DNA of 64,000 bases, from assembly GCA_025642075.2 (NCBI GenBank), contig JAODUO010000049.1, forward strand, positions 248,001 to 312,000. Direction: 5' to 3'. The stretch is from Ridgeia piscesae. Taxonomy: Eukaryota > Annelida > Polychaeta > Sabellida > Siboglinidae. This document shows, one piece after another, positions 11,194 through 27,954 of the stretch (position 1 is its first letter; every line of letters begins with the position of its first letter). The position numbers and the translations under genes are program-made. The notes beneath the pieces were generated by a model. That model had not been told where the DNA came from. It searched no databases and saw nothing but the letters and a program-made list of their open reading frames with translations.

Positions 11194-13770
11194 CTGGAGA
11201 CAAAACACACAACTATATGAGGTGTAGGTCATGAAACGCAACATGCAAATATATATGGGTATTGTATAAAGAGTACCAAGTTACCAAATAATATGTGTCT
11301 GGAATCTTGTCAGAAATACCATGCAATACATGTCTGGAACCATGTCAGAAATACCATGCAATACATGTCTGGAACCATGTCAGAAATACCAGGCAATACA
11401 TGTCTGGAACCATGTCAGAAATACCATGCAATACATGTCTGGAACCATGTCAGAAATACCATGCAATACATGTCTGGACTCTGGAACCATGTCGGAAATA
11501 CCAGGCAATACATGTCTGGAACCATGTTGGAAGCACCATGAAATTCATGTCTGGAACCACATCAAAAGTACCATGCAATTCATGTCTTGAACCATGTTGG
11601 AAGTACTAAGCAACTCATTTCTGGAACCACATCAGAAGTACCATGCAATTCATGTCTGGAATCATGTTGGAAGTACTAAGCAACTCATTTCTGGAACCAC
11701 ATCAGAAGTACCATGCAATTCATGTCTGGAACCACGTTGGAAGTACTAAGCAACTCATTTCTGGAACCATGTCAGAAGTTCCATGAAATACATGTCTGTA
11801 ATGAAACTAACTACATCAGAAGAACCATGCAACACGTGTTTGAAACCAGGTCAGAAATACCATGCAACAGCTGTTTAATGCCATCAAAAATGTACCATAC
11901 AGTAGCAGTTTAATATTAGTTCTTCTGTCTTTTACATGGTAAACATTATCGGTGCATTTAAGTTAACTGTATTCATATCGTGACGGATTAAATGTACTTA
12001 CACAAATTACTAATAGTAACATTGGTGGCATTGTTCAATTCTACAATGATTGTGTTGTAATTACGTGGAAAAAGATATTTTAAATTTTGAAAGTTCTACT
12101 GCTGTTACAGTAGAACTTGTTATATGTCTGAGTATCACTCACCAGCACGATTGAGTCAAGTAGCCAATAGAAGCTGATACCAATTATCTCGGGCACCACA
12201 AACACGATATCCTGAAAATAATATCACATAGAGGTCAGTAGGTTCAGTGCAAAAACACAACAAACCTTATCAATTTACATATTATTATTACAAACAAATA
12301 TATTCAGACATTAGATATTATCAAAAAATATGGTTTTGAATCTGTCTGTTTGTCTGTAATTTTGCATGCATGGTTATGTATATTTGTATGCAATTTTATG
12401 GGCTGCTTTGTGAGATTCACAGATACTTTCACTTCGTCCATGAATGGCCATCTTGGGGGGTCACAGTTCCGCATGTATGGAGCCGGAATGTTGTGTGTGT
12501 CACTGTGTGACATAGCAGGCCTAACTTTGATAGTTTGTAGATTAATTATTTTAATTTGTCTTTGGAATCTCAGAGTGCCAAGACAATTTCAAAGTCAGGT
12601 CATTAATTCTCTCTGGGAGAGCAATGCAGGATAACATTGCTATCTTTATTCTTAATATATCTTGCTAAATTTCAATCACTGTTAGTGTGCAGTAATGTAT
12701 ATTTGTTCACTATATTGTGTCCATACAAAACAGGTATTTGTGAATAATAAATTTTAGGCAATATTTAACCATCAATGAAAATATACATCACAGTTCAATA
12801 CACAATGAGCATGCCATACTCTAATCAACACATTCAAGTTAAATGCATAAATGTGATACTATATTGCAATTTGGATCATTAAAACATAAGAGAAGAATGA
12901 GGTCAATATGTTAGAGTGGCAATGCTTTATACCACATAACATGGTTTATTACAAATAATAATCAAACTTGCTATGCTTAAAACATAAAATAAAACATACA
13001 AAAATATGAAAAACTTATAGTTGACATGGCTGTACATGCACAAATAAGTTCAACAAATAGTTGGCAACTACTCCTCTAATTAAATAGATGTGACTATTCA
13101 TAAAATTAAAATACAAGCTAAAATACAAGTAAAATAATAAGAAATTCTATATTAAAAATTCCACTGACAGACATATGGACGGTTGTCACATGGACAGACA
13201 GATATCAGATACAAAATTCTTTGACATATAGAAATGCTTTAATGATGTGTATTCGCATAAATAAAGGTCCGTTTAGTGGTATTGTGATGCACAAAAGATT
13301 GATAATTGAGTACTTACGTTGAAGCGGTGACTCCCCAGCCAGACCAGGACGTACACACCCAGCAGGAACTGGTAGATCCTCAGGCCTACAATGCCATATA
13401 CCCAGGAGAAGACCAAGCGTTCACCTTCATAGCCCTGTACGGACAGACACAGAGAAACTGATTTGATGAGAACCATTAGATTTTTAAATGTAATGGAAGA
13501 CCTAAAGTATAAATCACACATTTGTTTGCATGCTGTGTGTGTGTGTGTGTGCGTGTGCGTGTGCGTGTGCGTGGCGTGCGCGTGCGCGTGCGCGTGCGCG
13601 TGCGCGTGCGCGTGCGTGTGTGTGTGCATATGAATAACAGTAACCTGTTCTCTTAAAAATACTGATAGTTTTTTTTTAATCTATAGGTTCTACCAATTTG
13701 TTTTTCGTTTTATGCGAGAATGGTCAAAGAATTGTCAGAATTTTGTGTGTAGTGGTCTGTGTGTGTGTGA

Positions 13771-13858
<88 letters not shown>

Positions 13859-16800
13859 ATGCGTGTGTGTGTGTGTGTGTGCAAACACAAATAACATATA
13901 CTTATTGCGGTAATTTATGTACCATATGAATAACAGTAACCTGTTCTCTTAAAAATACTGATAGTTTTTTTTAATCTATAGGTTCTACCAATTTGTTTTT
14001 CGTTTTATGCGAGAATGGTCAAAGAATTGTCAGAATTTTGTGTGCATGCTAAACAAAGACATGGACTGGCCACTGTCAGACATTAGATTAAATTGAGCAA
14101 TTTATCAAAATCAAACAGCAACCAATGGACAAGATTACACTTTCGGCAGCAGGGGTTGAACTTACCCGATTGACCCCAACGGCGAGACAGAGGCTGAGAG
14201 CAAGAGAGCAAATGTTGAATGCCAGCTCTACATAACCAAACACGAGAATGCCTGCAAACATGACGGTTATTAAATTATTGAATCAAATTACAGGTGCTCT
14301 CCAAATGCTTCTATTATTCCCTTATGTCAATTAATGATAATAACATTTACTTTGTTGAGTTTCACAACCAAGGCTGTTTACAACACTTCACATTAAATTA
14401 ACTCTCCTACAGGCGCAAGTATTCTTACAAATCATTCTCATTCGATGATCAGATGAGCTTAGCAAAATATTTGCACATTCCAGTAACCAGCGGTTAAGCT
14501 AGTTTTTCATTGTGTATACATTATTATTTATCAGTGTCACTGGCAGCACTGCATCAGACCTGAAGTAATGAAAACATGTAGCAACAATGATTACAAATAT
14601 TGAAGTTGCAATTTTATTACCATGATTTAAACATACATCAATAGACTGTAACAGTGTATTTAGGTCTTTTTAGGATGTTGAAAATGGGGCCAAACATGAC
14701 TGAGCACATAGAAGCTTCATCAGTTTGCAAGTAGTGGGCTAGTGACACAAAGTCATCACAAAAATGTATTTCCAAAGCCAAAGGGGAAAGCCGAATTCCC
14801 TTCTAAATACTGCTGGATGGAATAATGTTTCAACATAACCATGCATATTGTATGTAATAACCATGCAATGTTCGTAGAAAACATTGAATTGACATGCAGT
14901 AAACCCATTCCTGTCTTCTGTAATTGCCATGAGCCAGGAACAGAAGCTATGTTAAATTGGTTTCATACATGGACACTTACCAGGTGGGAGAAAGATGAAC
15001 TGTTCATGTTGCTCAAGTGTACTGGCCAAATGATGAAGTCCCACCAGCATCCAAATGTCAATAACGATGTTGATAACACCTGTGGCCTGTTGTAACATAC
15101 AGTTTATTACTGAACCAAATAAAATATTACATCCTGTTGTAACGGTAAGTATTGTGGTACACACTGACAGTATCAAGGCAACTGCAAATTGCAAGAATTA
15201 GTCACATTACTAACTGTAGTTATAACAACAGAATGTAAATAATAGTATTATTTACCCATGATTGTAATATTATGTAGAGAAATTGTTGCCATGGCACCTA
15301 GTTACCCACAATTTCCCAGATCAGCCACAGGTCAGTTGTTGAATTAAATAAGATTCAAAAGATTCAAGATTCAAAAGACTTTATTGTCCATTTAAAACAT
15401 CACATTAAAAACGAAAATTGTTCTTCAGTTGCACAGTAAAATGACAGTAATAAGATTGGTGAGCCATAATATATATATATGGTTAATAAAATACAGTAAA
15501 AATTGTAATAATACTAATCAGCACTAAAATCAGTAATAATTGTTGGCCCGGTATGGCAACTTGTGTTTATCTAAATGTACCTAGGAAAAATGTGTGCCCA
15601 ACAAATAGTTGTCCTTTGGGTACATAGGCATCAGAACCAGTAGAAGGCCTGGTGGCTGAGTTCCCCATTGGATGCAACTCGATTTTTTTTGTCTCAGGGG
15701 GTGGGGTGCAAACCGTATTTGTGCCAGATATGGGGCAAATAGATATTTAAATACAAATGTATTTGTAATTGTATTTGATGTTTAGGAAATAAAAGTACTT
15801 GTATTTAAATTTGAAAGTATTTGACATTTTCAAACTGATTACCTTCCCTGCAAATCACCAAACCAATTATTGTCAAGCTTCAAAATACCCATTGAAGGCA
15901 CCTTTGCTGTCTTTCACCCAGCAGTGCTAATTATTGAAGGAGACACTTGGCAGCAGGTGTCCGCTAGGGCACTGGCACCTGACAATGACCATAGTTCAAT
16001 ATCCCCTATTTCCCTTAGTCAGGCTCTAAACTGGCCTTCAGGCTGTCTTTCAAGTTGAGCTGTCACACTTTCTCATTATATCCTAGCAGTCATTAGCATG
16101 TTGTCTTATGAGGGCAACATAGGCATTTTATTATATACCTCCTGGTTTCACTTTAAAAAAATATTATGGCCTTTACCTCTGTGAATATATAGAGGTTTCT
16201 GAGTCAGTTGTCACTGTGATGTAGTTCGCAATAACAAGACTGACTCCCTAGCACTGGTCTGTCTGTCATCTTATGAGCAAAACACCATAGGATCTAGATG
16301 TCTCGATATATGATTTTTTTCTTTTACCTACAAAGTAATATATTCTGAAAGTAAAAAGTATTTGAAATTCTTTTCAATGTATTTCAATACTTTTGATTTT
16401 AAAGGTATTTGTAATTGTATTGGTATTTGAATCCCTCAAGAGTATTTGTATTTAAATACATTTCAATATATTTGGCCAGCAATTGGCCCCATGTCTGGTT
16501 TGTGCGACACTTCACTATATCATAGAAATGATAATTTGATAGTAATCATATCATTATTTGATGCTAGAAAACCAAAATATATTTACATTGTTGGCACCAT
16601 TACATAGTATTAATTTTATTAGGGCTATTAGTACCACTATATGAGTTGTTTATTAATGCATATCTGTTTAAAACAGGTTGCCTAACAACGAGTATATGTA
16701 CCATAATCTCTAAGTATTCATAGAAATGGGGAGGCCTGTGCAATATGGATCTCTCAGGCTTAGTCTAGGCCTCCCTGGATCATCTAAACTACTATTAAAT

Positions 16801-17310
16801 ATGTATAAACTGTGTTCTTTTACAATGTATATAAATTATGTTAATGATCTAAAACAATAAACTTCACTTCACACGCTTACTTCACAGCCCCCTCCAATGA
16901 TTACAATGTTCCGACCCAATGAGATGAGATGCTTCTGTATGTGTGTCAGGAGGCCAAGGTGTACGTTCTGAAGGGATCGCCAAAACTATTTTGTCAACTT
17001 TGACTCTTCTGGACGTTTATAATATTTGAGTGTCACATTACTAAAAATAAACCGCTGTAAAACACCTGTACATTTAGCGCCGTTGTAGCATAACCACAAC
17101 AGAAGATGGTGGGTAGAAATCGTCAATCGGAGTCAGTGTCCACTACAAATTTCGCGGTTTCGTGGGAAAGTTTCTGCTGTTTACAGTTACACACCTGTAA
17201 TCATCTGAACACGCACACAAACTCGACAGACTTACGAAAGTGAATATGGCTGACGCTTTGCTGCCGGTCTTGAGACTATCCCAACAGCAACAGGCGCTGA
17301 TTATCGGCAT
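10957..17310 (-). CDS. multi-pass (tetraspan-like) membrane protein, pasiflora-like; 7 exons, complete
   Basis: Joining seven minus-strand exons (17310-17236, 16967-16881, 15086-14981, 14251-14166, 13434-13318, 12211-12143, 11193-10957) gives an uninterrupted 258-residue protein. Every intron starts GT and ends AG and all junctions keep frame. The N-terminus has a Cys-rich CCCWDSLKTGSKA motif before the first membrane segment. Further hydrophobic segments lie at about residues 45-75, 92-117, 128-155 and 160-192, so there are four to five passes. A charged stretch (LFGKERRVKYFK) and an Ala/Gly/Ser/Arg-rich cytosolic-looking tail follow, ending APPPTF. The CCCW..(R/K)TG start and compact tetraspan layout recall invertebrate pasiflora proteins of septate junctions and, more distantly, LAPTM4/MARVEL-type proteins. 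That assignment is inference. No enzyme motif is visible. The gene is well supported; its function is not. Confidence 0.85.
11290..11880. repeat. 35-bp minisatellite in intron 6 of the tetraspan gene
   Basis: The unit contains ATGTCTGGAACCATGTCAG followed by AAATACCATGCAATAC. About 16 units occur. The first seven are nearly identical and later ones diverge (ACATCAGAAGT variants). Because 35 is not a multiple of three, it opens spurious frames in all three plus-strand phases. Confidence 0.95.
12143..12211 (-). CDS. tetraspan gene, exon 6
   Basis: A 69-nt exon, phase 0 at both ends, encoding DIVFVVPEIIGISFYWLLDS and three more residues. It is flanked by TATTTTCAG and GTGAGT. Together with the start of exon 7 it forms the last hydrophobic region. 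It is too short for ordinary ORF listing. Confidence 0.85.
13318..13434 (-). CDS. tetraspan gene, exon 5
   Basis: A 117-nt exon, phase 0 at both ends (acceptor CCGTACAG, donor GTAAGT). It encodes GYEGERLVFSWVYGIVGLRI, a hydrophobic continuation and LGSHRFN. Confidence 0.88.
13534..13626. repeat. (GT)n / (GCGTGT)n microsatellite
   Basis: A GT run followed by alternating GCGTGT and GCGTGC units, in intron 4 of the tetraspan gene. Confidence 0.95.
13627..14043. repeat. 121-bp direct duplication flanking a (GT)n/(GCGT)n array
   Basis: The sequence at 13627-13747 recurs almost unchanged at 13923-14043, starting CATATGAATAACAGTAACC in both, with an offset of 296 bp. Between them lies a (GT)n array with an embedded (GCGT)n block (about 13.75-13.88 kb). 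The near identity indicates a recent duplication mediated by the microsatellite. Confidence 0.93.
14166..14251 (-). CDS. tetraspan gene, exon 4
   Basis: An 86-nt exon entered in phase 1: GC completes a Gly codon begun in exon 3. It then encodes ILVFGYVELAFNICSLALSL and CLAVGVNR, a membrane segment. Acceptor GTTTGCAG, donor GTAAGT. Confidence 0.85.
14981..15086 (-). CDS. tetraspan gene, exon 3
   Basis: A 106-nt exon encoding ATGVINIVIDIWMLVGLHHL, a loop with EQHEQFIF and PP, leaving one base that joins exon 4. Acceptor TTACAACAG, donor GTAAGT. Confidence 0.87.
15350..15470 (-). mobile_element. possible LINE 3' tail (antisense)
   Basis: Three tandem copies of a GATTCAA(A)-type unit are followed by AAGACTTTATTGTCC. 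On the minus strand this reads as GGACAATAAAGTCTT plus a short simple-sequence tail, a form usual for non-LTR retrotransposon 3' ends. It lies in intron 2 of the tetraspan gene. The body of the element was not identified. Confidence 0.4.
15725..16497. mobile_element. hAT-like MITE with 8-bp target duplication
   Basis: The 773-bp element begins CAGATATGGGGC and ends GCCCCATGTCTG, a CAG...CTG imperfect terminal inverted repeat. It is flanked by ATTTGTGC (15717-15724) and GTTTGTGC (16498-16505), a 7/8 match. CAG/CTG ends and 8-bp duplications are hallmarks of the hAT superfamily. Subterminal regions are rich in TATTTGTATTTAAATAC-like direct and inverted repeats. The longest internal frame (15870-16058) is not a transposase, so the copy is non-autonomous. 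It lies in intron 2 of the tetraspan gene. Confidence 0.72.
16700..16874 (+). mobile_element. non-LTR retrotransposon 3' end with (ACTTC)n tail
   Basis: A 3'-UTR-like stretch ends ATGATCTAAAACAATAAACTTCACTTCAC, that is an AATAAA hexamer followed by a pentanucleotide tail, typical of several LINE clades. The tail stops directly next to the donor of tetraspan exon 2 (GTAAGC on the minus strand, 16875-16880). The 5' limit is a guess. Confidence 0.5.
16881..16967 (-). CDS. tetraspan gene, exon 2
   Basis: An 87-nt exon, phase 0, encoding NVHLGLLTHIQKHLISLGRN and IVIIGGGCE. Acceptor ATCCCTTCAG, donor GTAAGC. Confidence 0.85.
17236..17310 (-). CDS. tetraspan gene, exon 1 (start codon)
   Basis: ATG at 17310-17308 opens 25 codons, MPIISACCCWDSLKTGSKAS then AIFTF, ending exactly at a GTAAGT donor. 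The phase fits exon 2 and the Cys-rich CCCW..KTG start is what this kind of protein usually shows, which supports this start. Confidence 0.8.
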
Positions 17311-22139
<4,829 letters not shown>

Positions 22140-22350
22140 GAAGGCACATACACGTGAGCTCGCACACACGCACATACACACGCACGTTCACACGCACGCA
22201 TGCACACACGCACATATACATAGACGTACACAAAAAACTACACATGCCCACACCAACCTCGTCCGCACATGCGCGCACGGAAACATACATTCACAGATAC
22301 ACGCACGCATGCAAGCAAGCAAGCACACACGCACGTACACAGACACGCAC
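22140..22350. repeat. degenerate (AC)n/(ACGC)n tract
   Basis: Imperfect CA, ACGC and GCAT(A) units over about 200 bp. Confidence 0.85.
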
Positions 22351-22534
22351 GCACACGTCTGCAAGACGTTTATCTATGCAAAAATAAAACTATCGACCAA
22401 GTAATATTGGGAGGTTTTTCTATATTTTTTCAGAAGACATTTGGTGACTTGTCGTTGTGTCTCAAAATGCTGACTATGACGTTTGTTTACAACATTTCGT
22501 CACATTTCAGGTGAAACCTATTAAAGCTTGTAAA

Positions 22535-22940
22535 ACAGAGACGAAGTCTGGCTTGAAAGATAATTTCTTATGGCGTTTTACTGGCATATCAACCATTCAA
22601 TTTAAAATAATTATATTCCAACGTATGTCCTATTTAATCACGCATTTTTATTTTTTAAAGCATACGAAACATTTGGTTTGTGTTCATTAAAAATAAAGCC
22701 TGTTGTCACAACTGCAGTTTGTTTACGGTGATGTTGACAGTCGTGTATGTCTCAGTCTCTGATTTCACATATGAGTTGTTTTATTGGCACATCTACCATT
22801 ATATTTAGAAGGATTATATCCCAACGTCTATCTTTAGGCACGTATTAATTTTAAAGCAGACGAAATATGTTGTTTATGCGTTCATTAAACAAAACTTGTT
22901 GTCATCGTTGCAATTTGTTTATAACGGTGTTGGTAAGTCC
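22535..22940. repeat. two diverged tandem copies of a ~200-bp unit
   Basis: 22535-22737 and 22738-22940 share the same order of blocks: TTTTA(C/T)TGGCA(C/T)ATC, TATATTCCAACGT or TATATCCCAACGT, AAAGCA(T/G)ACGAAA, GTTCATTAAA, TGTTGTCA and TTGTTTA. A fainter third copy may precede them at 22.39-22.53 kb. This looks like an ancient satellite remnant or segmental duplication. Confidence 0.7.
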
Positions 22941-24613
22941 GCCATTTCTCAGTAGGACTTGACACTAGATTTAAACAACTGGATGTTCGTGTAAATCTCT
23001 CCCTCCAGGGGTTATTGGGTCGTATTTATCTATTGAGCTGGCAGTGGTGGCTGCATTAACTTTGGGAACTGAACAGAAGCAAGGAAAACGCCACAGGATA
23101 AGTAACAAAATTGCCACACACGACAACCTGCGCCACATGACGAAATATTACATGGCGAAATATCGTTTGACGAAATACATTGCGACGAAATATTGTTCAG
23201 TTTCTCAAAGTCGCAGTCACAGTGCTCACGACTAGTTAGAACAGGCCGGGCAGTCGCGGTTACCCCGTTTGGGTGTCACGATGTCCCCAGAGAGGGGTAG
23301 GGTACAGCGTGACCGTCTAATTGCAGAGTTGCGGACATCTAATGCCAAGAACGTCACAGCCGAGAACGCCCGGTGAATGATTTATGAGGCAAAGTCATTC
23401 GGTCGTGGACGTCGCTATCGCATATGTTTATTAACTAGGAAGATGGCGCGCTGATTACTTCCCAATCAACTTTCCCGTTGCCCCCAGGCACACGGAGGGG
23501 TAAAACGCCAAAAGCATGTTTGTGTTCTAGTTAAACGACTCCTAAGGCTAAGCCACAGCCGCATCCAGGGCATTTGGAGGCATATGTCCCTGCAACTCTA
23601 GAATGTGTATTTTATGTAGATCCTAAAGAAAGTACCTCATTACGTGTAGACAAATCTAAGATCTTAAGTTATGCACGGGGCACAACGGTGTCATGGATGG
23701 AATCAAGACATGATTATTAATCCCAAAAATGGGATTAATAAAGTACATATTATCTTATCTTATTTTGAAGATCCGAAATTACGGGTCTGCCCGCCGGCGA
23801 AAAAACAACACTCCTCTCCTCGCGTCTTCCGATGTCGCGATTAGAGACAATAGCATATACTGGACGACCGATGCCGCCCTAACGTAATGACATTGCTATT
23901 TGTCATTTCTAGAGCAATGAACATAATATTATAACTATGATATTTACATAAAACCATAAGTGAACTACGATAAAAACCATAATTAAGACAGCTGACTTGG
24001 CCATTTGCTGTTCTTTCAAGTTGGTACGATTCAAGCCACTTGCCTAGGCATGCTACAGTACATTGGCTGTATACATGTACTTGGGGCTTGGAATTTTAGG
24101 CTTATAGATTATTAATTATTATAATACATCAATTCTGACGTGATCAACAGCGTAGGCAAATATTACGAGGCGCCCTATTGTAGAGTTAGCAATTTCGAGA
24201 GTTATAATATGACAAACTGCGCTCCGGCTCGATTAGGTCACCCGGTTTAATTACCCGCGGGATGTTTGCTTGCTGAGTCCTCCCCCCGTCCCCACCCGTA
24301 TTTATCCATCACCCCCACCCCCCCGCCGCCACCCAGCGAACGGTCAATAACGATTTACTCTACAAATGTGCACATTCAAAAATACAATACGCTATAAATA
24401 ATGTAGGACTGACAGTGACAGTGGCTGGTTTCGACGGTTCGCATTACACTCCTATCCGCCCAGACCAGTTTAATGAAGGTTGGTGTTTGACTGACCCCGA
24501 TTCACTGAGGGAACTTTTTAAATAATAGACGATGAGCTAAAGTTCAATATGCACAAAACTATTATTTGAATAAACACACATTAAAAATAAGAAAAAGATA
24601 AAATTCAAAAGAG
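22941..24613. other. intergenic; LINE-like tail at about 23.7 kb
   Basis: Around 23720-23765, GGGATTAATAAAGTACATATT followed by ATCTTATCTT resembles a non-LTR 3' end with a pentanucleotide tail. Near 23.13-23.2 kb a GACGAAATAT(T) motif repeats four times. A GC-richer stretch at 23.23-23.47 kb and a C-rich run at about 24.28-24.34 kb are unexplained. Confidence 0.35.
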
Positions 24614-24711
24614 CGCCCGATGTGGGGCTCGAACCCACGACCCTGGGATTGCTTCGAGCCTAGTTGGTTAGCTGTAAGAGTCCCATGCTCTACCGACTGA
24701 GCTAACCGGGC
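24614..24711 (-). tRNA. tRNA-Lys(CTT) with a 25-nt intron
   Basis: The minus strand reads GCCCGGTTAGCTCAGTCGGT... with a 7-bp acceptor stem (one G-U), D arm, 5-bp anticodon stem, loop CTCTTAA (anticodon CTT, codon AAG), 5-nt variable loop, T arm GTGGG-TTCGAGC-CCCAC and discriminator G. Exactly 25 extra nucleotides sit after base 37, the standard position of eukaryotic nuclear tRNA introns. The mature length is 73 nt. A TTTT terminator follows 4 nt after the gene. The intron differs by one base from the copy at 29253-29350. Confidence 0.93.
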
Positions 24712-24869
24712 AGATGCACACACGTGCAGCTATTCACGTAGACACACGGACTAAATAAAAAACGTCCTTCCATAGATTGAGTGACTTTTATTATTAGTAT
24801 AAATATGTGTTTATGTGGTAATTCTGAAAAGTTACAGTCCTCAAATTATCTAGTCACTGTTTGCGAGGT

Positions 24870-25500
24870 TTGCCATGTCGCGTAACTACGTCCGACTTCG
24901 CTGCATAGACTATGCCACGGGCATAGACTGGCACAGTAGCCCCGTAGCCGTAGCACAGCGTTACGGTTACGTTGTCTCGCTTATATTTTTCCGGTCGTTA
25001 AAAAAACGTTCCGATTGACGTTTCTGCGCATGCGTAATAAATGTAAAATCATCAATGTGCAGCGAAACAATAAAGCATTTTCGGTATAAATGCCATGACC
25101 TGTTCGTTAATTCTCCTGTGATGATTACTGTGAAGAGTTTTTTAAATGTCGTTCAATGCAATAATTTTTTTTTATAAATCACTGTCACGGATTATGGCGC
25201 ACTACTATCACGTGATTTACGCTTGCTATCAAAATATGCCTCAAAACTTGTTTGCCTCGTGTTAATTTGCGACAAATAACTTTGCTGAAAGGTTGTATAC
25301 ATCTTAACGAACAACCCGTAGTATTTATACCATAGATGGTTTGTCTTTTCGCTGCACATTGATGATTTTACATATATCGCGCATGCGCAGAAACGTCAAT
25401 CGGAACGTTTATAACGCCTGAAAAATGTAAGCGGTACAACGTTTGCCGTTGACGTGCTGTGGAAAGTCCGACGTGTTCGACTTCGTGAATTCTTTCATCG
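24870..25500. mobile_element. DNA element with long inverted repeats (MITE-like)
   Basis: 25008-25071 (CGTTCCGATTGACGTTTCTG, GCGCATGCG, then AAATCATCAATGTGCAGCGA) reappears inverted at 25345-25411 with few changes. The similarity continues outward: ACGTTGT..CGCTTA.ATTTTTC lies near 24.97 kb and, inverted, near 25.44 kb. A weaker outer match (ACGTC(C/G)GACTT) marks likely ends near 24.88 and 25.48 kb. There is no transposase frame and no target duplication could be fixed, so the superfamily is unknown. Confidence 0.65.
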
Positions 25501-27273
<1,773 letters not shown>

Positions 27274-27286
27274 TGTGAGTGTGTGT

Positions 27287-27358
27287 TGTTTTAAAACGAC
27301 GGTGGTACCCCAACGATCGGATCGAACCTCAAGGGAGAACAAGTTTGGGAACCATTGG
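27287..27358 (-). mobile_element. hAT (Charlie-like) terminal fragment
   Basis: The minus strand reads CAATGGTTCCCAAACTTGTT, then CTTGAGGTTCGATCCGATCG and TTGGGGTACC, close to the terminal and subterminal pattern of Charlie-type hAT elements (CAGTGGTTCCCAAAC...). The rest of the element is replaced by the microsatellite. The assignment rests on similarity of the end only. Confidence 0.4.
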
Positions 27359-27830
27359 CTTAAAGGTATCTCTATGACGTGAAATTTCAAATTCGAATTT
27401 TTCGCCTGCCTTTTCGAACTTTGGGGAGGTTCAATTCCTCCGCGTACTCCGTCTTGTAATCCACCGGAGTGACAGCTGACGCGTTGCTTATAAATTGCAC
27501 TTGAGCGTCGTTCTCGCGGAGTTCCTGTCAATGCGACAGGGGCGACACCTGTGGTGGCGACACGCGGCCAGTGGGGACTTGTCTCCATGGTCACCAATTC
27601 ACCATACCGTGAGTCTTAGTGTCACCCTCCGAGCTTCCGGGTGTCGCCGGGGAGACGGCTTCGTCATCTCTCGGGGGAGATTATGAACACCGCCCGAGAA
27701 AGGCGGCTGTGGAAGACTTCCGTTATTTGAATTACCCCGTTATTTATTGCCGTTGAACGTGAAACGTAGGATCTCTAGGATGCTACGTAACCTACGCAGA
27801 GATGCAAGGAGGGAGGCGGGCTAGCCGTCT

Positions 27831-27832
27831 CA

Positions 27833-27892
<60 letters not shown>

Positions 27893-27919
27893 CACACGCA
27901 CACACGCACGCACGCACGC
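27831..27919. repeat. (ACGC)n microsatellite
   Basis: About 22 units with a short ACAC interruption. It lies 27 bp upstream of the Mutator-like element's target duplication. Confidence 0.95.
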
Positions 27920-27954
27920 AGTGACCTCGTGACTTTTTTTGCTATATTCCAGAC

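Larger units (their letters stand above)
11881..13533. other. intronic sequence of the tetraspan gene
   Basis: Apart from the two exons annotated here (12143-12211, 13318-13434), this AT-rich stretch of introns 5 and 6 and the start of intron 4 shows no recognisable element. Confidence 0.5.

Noticed and set aside
11293..11609. Three overlapping plus-strand frames rich in Cys, Trp and His
   Set aside because: All come from the 35-bp minisatellite inside an intron of the minus-strand gene, and they encode the same unit in different phases.
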